Below, in pieces: positions 13,917-19,272 of a stretch of 19,272 nt of DNA. Source of the stretch: H2-BAC3 sp045863035 (GTDB lineage Bacteria; Bacteroidota; Ignavibacteria; Ignavibacteriales; Ignavibacteriaceae); contig BTUV01000056.1 in assembly GCA_045863035.1 (NCBI GenBank), forward strand, positions 1 to 19,272. The letters run 5' to 3'. Each line of letters begins with the position of its first letter. Within the stretch, counting starts at the first letter, position 1. A program made the position numbers and the translations under genes. The notes beneath the pieces are model-generated. The model made no database searches and was not told the origin of the DNA. It saw only the letters and a program-made list of their open reading frames with translations.

Positions 13917-14843
13917 CTAAACTATCTTCTGAATAAAATCTTCAAGCTCACCGTAAAGGAAATCAATTACAGGAACTTCTATCATGGTGTAACATCCCGG
14001 TCTCTGCTTTACCGCGGCACGGGCTGCTGATACCATTACCTGGGAGGTGAGTGCCGGATTATCAATGCGCATTTCAAACCTGAGCATCTGGTTATGAGTT
14101 CCGCCAGATACTCCTTTCCGCTCCATCAGCACGCCATGCCCCATGTCAATAAGCTGGGTTACATCGGGTACTTCGTAAATGTACGTTTTGTCTTTCACAA
14201 AGTAAGGGTCAGTTTTAATCCGTTCTTCAACTTGTTTGAAGTCATACCCTTCCTCAAGTTCTATATATACCATTCTGCGGTGAATTCCCATTCCGGCCGG
14301 AACTGTTACTGACAGCGCATTCTTAACGCCTTCAATCGCCTTCACGGCTACGGTATGGCCCATGGACATTCCCGGCCCATAGTTCGTATAAGTAACCCCG
14401 CGCGGAGCCATAGCCAGAAACCAGCCGCGCATAACCGAGTTAATACCGGGGTCCCAACCGGCGGCTGTTATGGAAACTTTATTATACTGCTTTGCAACTG
14501 CGTCAAGTTCTTTTTTGAGCTGTGGGATTTCTGTGTGTATATCAAAACTGTCAACCGTGTGAATTCCTTTCGCGAGGTACTCACTTACAATTTCTTTTAC
14601 TTTTCTTGACGGTGCACAGATGATAGCCACATCAATTTCACCTGCATCTTTAATGCTTTTATATAAGGGAACTTTTGGGCTGAGGCAGTTGCATCTGCCG
14701 GGGTTAAGTTTTGAGACAATGTTTTGGACGGGCGCTGTATCTATAATACCGGCGAATTCCATATCCGGTTCGCGGAGTATAGCTTCGAGAGCCATTGCGC
14801 CGACGTTTCCGAATCCTGCTATAGCTGTACGTATTTTGTTCAT
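13917..14843 (-). CDS. Meso-diaminopimelate dehydrogenase-like NAD(P)-dependent amino-acid dehydrogenase
   Basis: A 308-aa protein with an N-terminal Rossmann motif, IAGFGNVG (residues 8-15), and the typical Ddh blocks: VDSFDIH, AAGWDPGINSVMRGW, NYGPGMSMGHTVAVKAIEGVKNA, VSGGTHNQMLRF and a C-terminal CYTMIEVPV. Known Ddh enzymes oxidatively deaminate the D-centre of meso-diaminopimelate, or run in reverse for lysine synthesis. Here the gene is the second in a catabolic-looking operon under a GntR regulator, so it more likely oxidises the diamino or amino product of the mutase step, as Ord does for 2,4-diaminopentanoate in ornithine fermentation. I chose the ATG at 14843 because it starts 10 bp after the regulator's stop and directly precedes the Rossmann strand; an upstream start at 14906 would overlap the regulator by 53 bp. 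The family assignment is firm; the substrate is not. Confidence 0.85.
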   Translation of the reverse strand: MNKIRTAIAGFGNVGAMALEAILREPDMEFAGIIDTAPVQNIVSKLNPGRCNCLSPKVPLYKSIKDAGEIDVAIICAPSRKVKEIVSEYLAKGIHTVDSFDIHTEIPQLKKELDAVAKQYNKVSITAAGWDPGINSVMRGWFLAMAPRGVTYTNYGPGMSMGHTVAVKAIEGVKNALSVTVPAGMGIHRRMVYIELEEGYDFKQVEERIKTDPYFVKDKTYIYEVPDVTQLIDMGHGVLMERKGVSGGTHNQMLRFEMRIDNPALTSQVMVSAARAAVKQRPGCYTMIEVPVIDFLYGELEDFIQKIV

Positions 14844-14853
14844 GACGGTTACT

Positions 14854-15546
14854 TTAGTTCTTTGTGGTTGGCTGTTGGTTTTTCTGTATAAAATCATAAA
14901 GAGCAAGCCGCGCGGTCTCTCCGTGCACTTTTACAAGCTGCTCAAGCTGTTCCCCGTTTTTCTCTTTTATATATTTAATTATCAGCCAGTGTTCATCAAC
15001 TGACTGCTGCAGATGAGAAAGCAGCGAGACGTATATATAATTGTATCTGAGGGTCTGTTTCCTGAGTGTGGAAATAATTTTGATGAGCTTCTGGTTTTTT
15101 GAATACTCACAGAGGTTGTGATGAAAGCGGGAGTTGAAGTCAAGAAATCTGCGATAGTTTTTTGATTCCGAGCGTGCAATCTTTTCCATCTGGCGGTTCA
15201 GAGCTTCAAGATGTTCGATATCCTCATCGGTGACATTTTCAATGGCAAGGCGGGCAGCTTCTGCTTCAAGCGCTCCTTTAATCAGGTAGGTTTCCTGCGC
15301 GTCCTGCAAAGAAAGCTCGGTTACCACAGCTCCTTTTCGCGGATGAACCGTCAGAAAGCCCTCCTGCTCAAGCTGAAGAAATGCCTCGCGTATGGGAGTT
15401 CGGCTTACGCCGAGTGAATTTGCAATTTCATCCTCAGTGACCCGCCCTCCGGGTTTGAGCTTCCCTTCTATGACGGAGTCCCGCACCAGCGTGGCAATCC
15501 TGTCCCTCAGGGGTTTCAGATCAGGGGCAATCGGTTCAAATTTCAT
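14854..15546 (-). CDS. GntR-family transcription regulator, FadR-like (FCD) subfamily
   Basis: A 230-aa regulator. Residues 12-75 form the winged helix-turn-helix (TEDEIANSLGVSRTPIREAF, then QEGFLTVHPRKGAVV). Residues 80-220 form the all-helical FCD ligand domain with candidate metal ligands D136, H142, H186 and H208, the set usual for FCD proteins that bind a carboxylate effector through a metal ion. It is the first gene of the seven-gene minus-strand operon, and a nested palindrome lies 8 bp upstream of its start codon, overlapping a likely promoter. This implies autoregulation together with control of the whole pathway, probably released by the pathway's acid or amino-acid substrate. Length and layout are typical for the subfamily. 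Confidence 0.92.
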   Translation of the reverse strand: MKFEPIAPDLKPLRDRIATLVRDSVIEGKLKPGGRVTEDEIANSLGVSRTPIREAFLQLEQEGFLTVHPRKGAVVTELSLQDAQETYLIKGALEAEAARLAIENVTDEDIEHLEALNRQMEKIARSESKNYRRFLDFNSRFHHNLCEYSKNQKLIKIISTLRKQTLRYNYIYVSLLSHLQQSVDEHWLIIKYIKEKNGEQLEQLVKVHGETARLALYDFIQKNQQPTTKN

Positions 15547-15553
15547 AGGTTAT

Positions 15554-15579
15554 ATTGTATATTGTGTACAATCTACAAT
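15554..15579 (-). promoter_or_regulatory. GntR operator palindrome overlapping the operon promoter
   Basis: ATTGTA (15554-15559) mirrors TACAAT (15574-15579), and inside it ATTGT (15561-15565) mirrors ACAAT (15568-15572), both centred at 15566.5. The core TTGT-GT-ACAA fits the TNGTNNNACNA type bound by FadR-subfamily regulators. On the minus strand, TTGGAT (15578-15583) and TACAAT (15554-15559) lie 18 bp apart and can serve as -35 and -10, so a bound repressor would cover the promoter of the regulator and its operon. Confidence 0.75.
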
Positions 15580-15583
15580 CCAA

Positions 15584-15906
15584 ACATAGCGGATTTCGGT
15601 TTATGAGGCAAGGGAAATCAACGGGAAAAGGCAGAATAGTCAGGGGGAAAGGGGCTATAAATTACGTACAGGTTCTGCCAGGCCATCGGAACTCAGCGCA
15701 ATAAACAGAGATTGGCTGCGGATTTTTTCCGGGAAGCAAAATTGGAGAAAAGATGTCCCTGAAGGTTAGATTTCCCCTTTATACATATCCTCCCGCCACC
15801 GGCAAGATTGATTAAGACCTTAACAAAGCCGGGATGACTTAAATTTTGTTTTTTTTAATCCCTTTTTACAATTATTTTAACAGGATAATATTTAACTGCG
15901 GGTACG
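15584..15906. other. Intergenic region between the operon and the restriction gene
   Basis: About 320 bp between the divergently read operon and the type IIG gene. No gene seen. A weak plus-strand promoter candidate is TTTTTA (15863-15868), 17 bp, TAATAT (15886-15891), which would give a very short leader before the ATG at 15907. No clear Shine-Dalgarno sequence precedes that ATG. I see no operator or controller-protein box. Confidence 0.45.
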
Positions 15907-18876
15907 ATGTCCATATCCAGAACAAAGGAAATCATTGCATCACTTGTTGACCGTTTCGGAGAACAGGTTGAAATTTACAAACACTCAAATTACAATGAGA
16001 CCCAGACCAGACGCGATTTTATTGATCCGTTTTTTAAAGCACTCGGGTGGGATATTGACAATAATGCGGGGTATGCTGAGTCTTACCGGGAGGTAATTCA
16101 TGAAGATAAAATTAAAGTCGGCGGTGAAGTTAAAGCGCCTGATTATGCCTTCCGACTCCCGGGTGGCAAGCGTCTCTTTTTTGTTGAAGCTAAAAAACCG
16201 AGCATTGATGTTAAAGGGGATATTCATCCGGCTTATCAAATAAGGAGGTATGGTTGGAGCGCGCGCCTGAACGTAAGTATCATTACAGATTTTGAAGAAT
16301 TTGCTGTTTACGATTGCACAAAACGCCCAAAACCAAATGATAAAGCATCCGTTTCAAGAATTAAATATTTTACATTCCGGGATTATTTAAATGAACTTGA
16401 TTTCCTCGTTGAGTCATTCGGTAAAGAATCTGCATTGCGCGGCGGCTTCGACAAATTTCTGCGGAGTGACCTGAACAAAAAGGGCACGGCCTCAGTTGAT
16501 AAAGAGTTTCTCCAATCTCTTGATTCATGGAGAACTGAACTTGCAGTTGCAATCAGTAAATTGAATACCAACCTCAATGAGGATGAAATTAACTATGCTG
16601 TTCAACAGACAATTGACAGAATTATTTTTCTTCGCATCACCGAGGATAGAGGTATTGAACCATACGGCAGTCTGAAAGATACACTTACTGAGGGAGTTTT
16701 TTACAAGAATCTATTTGAACTATTCCGGCACGCCAATCAGAAATACAACTCAGGTCTTTTTGATTTTTCACGAGACAAAGTATGTCACTCACTTAATCTC
16801 GATAATAAAACGGTAAAAAACATAATTACCCGGCTCTACTACCCTGAATCACCCTACGAGTTTTCTGTTATACCGGTCGAAATACTGGGTAGCGCTTACG
16901 AACAATTTCTGGGTAAAGTAATCCGCGTTGAACCCGGTAAAAAAGCAAAAATAGAAGAAAAACCGGAAGTAAGAAAAGCCGGCGGAGTTCACTACACTCC
17001 GCAATATATAGTCGAATATATTGTCAGAGAAACAGTCGGCGCTCTTATTGAGGGGAAAAACCCGGCGGATATCGAAAAACTTAAAATTGTTGACCCGGCC
17101 TGCGGAAGCGGTAGTTTTCTGCTGGGTGCATTTCAATATCTGATTAATTACCATGAAGACTATTACAGAAAAGCCGGTGTCAAACCGGGCAAGAAGGACA
17201 GTCCTGTTTCTCCTGACGGTAATCTTACTTCAACTGAAAAGAAGAAGATAGTACTAAACAATCTCTTTGGTGTTGATATTGATACTAATGCTGTCGAAGT
17301 TACCAAACTGAGTCTGCTTCTTAAATGTTTAGAAGGGGAAACAGAAAACAGCATAGCCCACCAGCATCAACTTTGGCATGAACGGATTTTGCCGACACTT
17401 GACGATAACATTAAAGCCGGAAATTCTCTGGTTGACACTAATATATACGATAGTCTTATTGATTTTGGTGAGGACAGAAAAATAAAACCTTTTAATTGGA
17501 AAAGAGCTTTCCCTCAGGTGTTTGATCAAGGTGGTTTTGATGTTGTTTTGGGCAACCCTCCTTATGTAAGACAAGAACTCCTCGGTGACTTAAAAAACTA
17601 TTTCAGCCGGGAGTATTCCGTCTGGCATGGCATGGCTGACCTTTACAGCTATTTCATTGAAAAAGGAATGACACTGCTCCGTCCGGGCGGTCTGAGCGGA
17701 ATAATTGTCGCGAATAAATGGCTTAGAGCTAATTATGGCGAACCGCTCAGAAAATGGATAAAACAGATAAATATACAACAGATTATTGATTTTGGTGATC
17801 TGCCTGTTTTTACCGGCGCAACAACATACCCCATGATTTTAATATGCACAAACAGCGCTGCCGGAGCTCCTGTGTCGGTTACAAATGTTAAATCGTTAGA
17901 ATTTGAAAGCTTAAATTCTTATGTGAAAGATAATTCGTTTTATCTTGACCAGAATAGCTTTGATGATTCGGGATGGAGCCTGGTCTCAAAAACAGAATTG
18001 AATTTATTAAAAAAAATTCAAAACAATGGTATCCCATTAAACGAATATGTGGAAGGCAGAATTTTCAGAGGCGTGTTGACCGGACTAAACGAAGCATTCG
18101 TTATTGACCGGCAGACAAGAGACAGATTGATAGCTGAGGACAGCCGGAGTTCTGCAGTTATAAAACCATTTCTAATTGGACGGGATATTAAGCGTTACGA
18201 AACACCCGCCCCTGATAAATATCTGATATTCTTCCCAAAAGGATTCACAAAGTTAAACAGCAAGGGGTATCGCAGTCCTTTGAAATGGATTGAAGAAACG
18301 TATCCGGCAATAGCAAAACACCTTCAGCAGTTTGAAGAAAAAGCAAAAAAACGATACGATAAAGGCGACTATTGGTGGGAACTAAGAGCTTGCGATTATT
18401 ATGATGCGTTTGAACAAAAGAAGGTAATGTTTCCGGATATTGCACAAAGAATGCAGGCAATTTTTGATAAAAACGGGTCATACTGCATTAACACCGCTTA
18501 TATTATTCCAACGCCTGATGAATATCTTTGTGGAGTATTGAACTCAGAGTTGGTGCAATTTTACTACAAAAATATAAGCCCTGAAATTCGAGGAGGGTAT
18601 CTTAGATTTATAAGACAATATATTGAGACTATCCCAATTGCAAACATAAAAGATTCCTCAAACCAGTTTCACAAAGACTATCAAGAAATTATCAATTGTG
18701 TAGAAACAAACATCATCTGTAAAACAGAACTTTTGAATGTCCGTACCCCTGATGAAAAGAACTTGATTGAAAACAGAATAAGTTTTACCGAAAGCAAAAT
18801 AAACGAAATTGTTTATAGAGTATATCGATTAAATCAGGAAGAAATTAGTCTGATTAAAAAGAAATTATCCGGATAG
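15907..18876 (+). CDS. Type IIG restriction-modification enzyme (Eco57I/TaqI-like single chain)
   Basis: A 989-aa bifunctional enzyme. An N-terminal PD-(D/E)xK-like nuclease site is visible as PDYAF with D79, then FVEAK with E94 and K96. The middle holds an N6-adenine methyltransferase: VDPACGSGSFLLGAF (motif I, D396-F404), FGVDIDTNAVEVTKLSL, and NPPY at 550-553 (catalytic). The C-terminal third is a TaqI-like target-recognition domain, including VFTGATTYPMILIC and FLIGRDIKRYETPAP near 755-769. The enzyme would methylate one DNA strand at an asymmetric or short site and cut unmodified DNA, so no separate methylase or specificity gene is needed, and none is seen. All motifs look intact. It stands alone between the B12 operon and a repeat region. 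It carries few TATATA words compared with the operon, consistent with separate acquisition. Recognition sequence unknown. Confidence 0.92.
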   Translation: MSISRTKEIIASLVDRFGEQVEIYKHSNYNETQTRRDFIDPFFKALGWDIDNNAGYAESYREVIHEDKIKVGGEVKAPDYAFRLPGGKRLFFVEAKKPSIDVKGDIHPAYQIRRYGWSARLNVSIITDFEEFAVYDCTKRPKPNDKASVSRIKYFTFRDYLNELDFLVESFGKESALRGGFDKFLRSDLNKKGTASVDKEFLQSLDSWRTELAVAISKLNTNLNEDEINYAVQQTIDRIIFLRITEDRGIEPYGSLKDTLTEGVFYKNLFELFRHANQKYNSGLFDFSRDKVCHSLNLDNKTVKNIITRLYYPESPYEFSVIPVEILGSAYEQFLGKVIRVEPGKKAKIEEKPEVRKAGGVHYTPQYIVEYIVRETVGALIEGKNPADIEKLKIVDPACGSGSFLLGAFQYLINYHEDYYRKAGVKPGKKDSPVSPDGNLTSTEKKKIVLNNLFGVDIDTNAVEVTKLSLLLKCLEGETENSIAHQHQLWHERILPTLDDNIKAGNSLVDTNIYDSLIDFGEDRKIKPFNWKRAFPQVFDQGGFDVVLGNPPYVRQELLGDLKNYFSREYSVWHGMADLYSYFIEKGMTLLRPGGLSGIIVANKWLRANYGEPLRKWIKQINIQQIIDFGDLPVFTGATTYPMILICTNSAAGAPVSVTNVKSLEFESLNSYVKDNSFYLDQNSFDDSGWSLVSKTELNLLKKIQNNGIPLNEYVEGRIFRGVLTGLNEAFVIDRQTRDRLIAEDSRSSAVIKPFLIGRDIKRYETPAPDKYLIFFPKGFTKLNSKGYRSPLKWIEETYPAIAKHLQQFEEKAKKRYDKGDYWWELRACDYYDAFEQKKVMFPDIAQRMQAIFDKNGSYCINTAYIIPTPDEYLCGVLNSELVQFYYKNISPEIRGGYLRFIRQYIETIPIANIKDSSNQFHKDYQEIINCVETNIICKTELLNVRTPDEKNLIENRISFTESKINEIVYRVYRLNQEEISLIKKKLSG

Positions 18877-18972
18877 TTATATATCAGGCAGCTTTTATCT
18901 TTTCCATATTCCCCGGCGAATGTCGTTTGCTACGGAGAATATAATCAGCATTTACGCTTTTCAATGATCAAC
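18877..18972. other. Intergenic start of the right-hand repeat region
   Basis: Non-coding sequence after the restriction gene, with no clear terminator hairpin. Together with the repeats that follow, the last 396 bp of the window contain no gene that I can support. Confidence 0.5.
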
Positions 18973-19096
18973 GAACGATGAACAATTCCGAAGCCCCCTC
19001 TTTCCAATGCGGATTTAAGTAAACGAAGACTCATATTCTGCTTGAAGTATATACTGGGAAAGAGTTAAGTTTGTCAGGAGAGAGGGGGTTTGGGGG
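18973..19096. repeat. Long direct repeat, copy 1, with an internal small element
   Basis: At least 124 bp identical by eye to 19149-19272 at an offset of 176 bp. Inside, CCCCCTCTTTCC (18994-19005) and GGAGAGAGGGGG (19077-19088) form imperfect inverted ends (11 of 12), framing about 95 bp, the layout of a miniature inverted-repeat element. The word ATGAACAATTCCG recurs in the spacer at about 19119-19131, so the unit may be repeated further in decayed form. Confidence 0.93.
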
Positions 19097-19148
19097 CAAA
19101 TTGAATGAATAATAAACAATGAACAATTCCGGAAACCATATTTTCAAT

Positions 19149-19272
19149 GAACGATGAACAATTCCGAAGCCCCCTCTTTCCAATGCGGATTTAAGTAAAC
19201 GAAGACTCATATTCTGCTTGAAGTATATACTGGGAAAGAGTTAAGTTTGTCAGGAGAGAGGGGGTTTGGGGG
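19149..19272. repeat. Long direct repeat, copy 2, cut by the window end
   Basis: Second copy of the 18973-19096 block, starting GAACGATGAACAATTCCG and still matching at the last base of the window, so its full length is not known. The sequence before the copies differs by a small insertion or deletion near TTTTCAATGA. Confidence 0.93.

Noticed and set aside
13917..14906. Dehydrogenase read as Ord (2,4-diaminopentanoate dehydrogenase), with start at 14906
   Set aside because: The WDPG, NYGPGMSMGH and GGTHN blocks match the diaminopimelate dehydrogenase family instead, and the upstream start would overlap the regulator gene and precede the Rossmann strand with unrelated residues.
15907..18876. 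PglX/BREX methyltransferase
   Set aside because: The N-terminal PD...EAK nuclease motif, the length and the TaqI-like C-terminal domain fit a stand-alone type IIG enzyme, and no other BREX genes are near.

Overview
The window reads like an accessory stretch of a bacterial chromosome of moderate GC. Codon use, the FCD-type GntR regulator, the B12/PLP amino-acid operon and the intergenic repeat style would suit the Ignavibacteriota/Bacteroidota-Chlorobiota neighbourhood, but nothing here is a phylogenetic marker, so this is only a guess. There is no rRNA, tRNA, integrase, transposase or cas gene in view.

Left part (1-3466): a short 14-bp tandem repeat, then a tightly packed plus-strand remnant of a Mu-like prophage or gene-transfer module: an unknown 196-aa protein, a Mu gp29-like (DUF935) portal, a small membrane protein and a Mu gp28-like large terminase. 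The terminase has an intact ATPase/nuclease sequence, but its N-terminal coding part has no ATG/GTG/TTG. A strong Shine-Dalgarno sequence sits five bases before an ATA codon.

Middle part (3467-8808): two cargo modules separated by copies of the terminase 3' end. Copy 1 is the end of the terminase gene. Next comes a visibly AT-rich 4.3-kb island carrying a minus-strand pair (4-TM membrane protein and VWA lipoprotein), about 650 bp without genes, a cluster of inverted repeats, and an orphan 12-repeat CRISPR array. Copy 2 is a 257-bp near-identical duplicate of the terminase tail. After it comes a DUF4160/DUF2442 gene pair, then a short third copy of the same tail. The layout suggests stepwise insertion of modules at one site.

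Right-centre (8842-15579): a seven-gene minus-strand operon, read from a palindromic operator: GntR/FCD regulator, diaminopimelate-dehydrogenase-like oxidoreductase, unknown 147-aa protein, fold-type-I PLP enzyme, 78-aa protein, a 597-aa cobalamin-dependent mutase-like protein (N-terminal B12 domain plus a glutamate-mutase-like barrel) and a KamB-like mutase reactivase. Its parts resemble the clostridial ornithine and lysine fermentation clusters in logic, but the genes are not the known ones. It is the best candidate here for an undescribed pathway, probably B12-dependent rearrangement and breakdown of an amino or diamino acid.

Right end (15907-19272): a complete single-chain type IIG (Eco57I/TaqI-like) restriction-modification enzyme, followed by a direct repeat of at least 124 bp that contains a small element with inverted ends and runs off the window.

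A compositional signal runs across these parts: TATATA is strongly over-represented in the prophage remnant and the B12 operon, absent from the AT-rich CRISPR island, and rare in the restriction gene.
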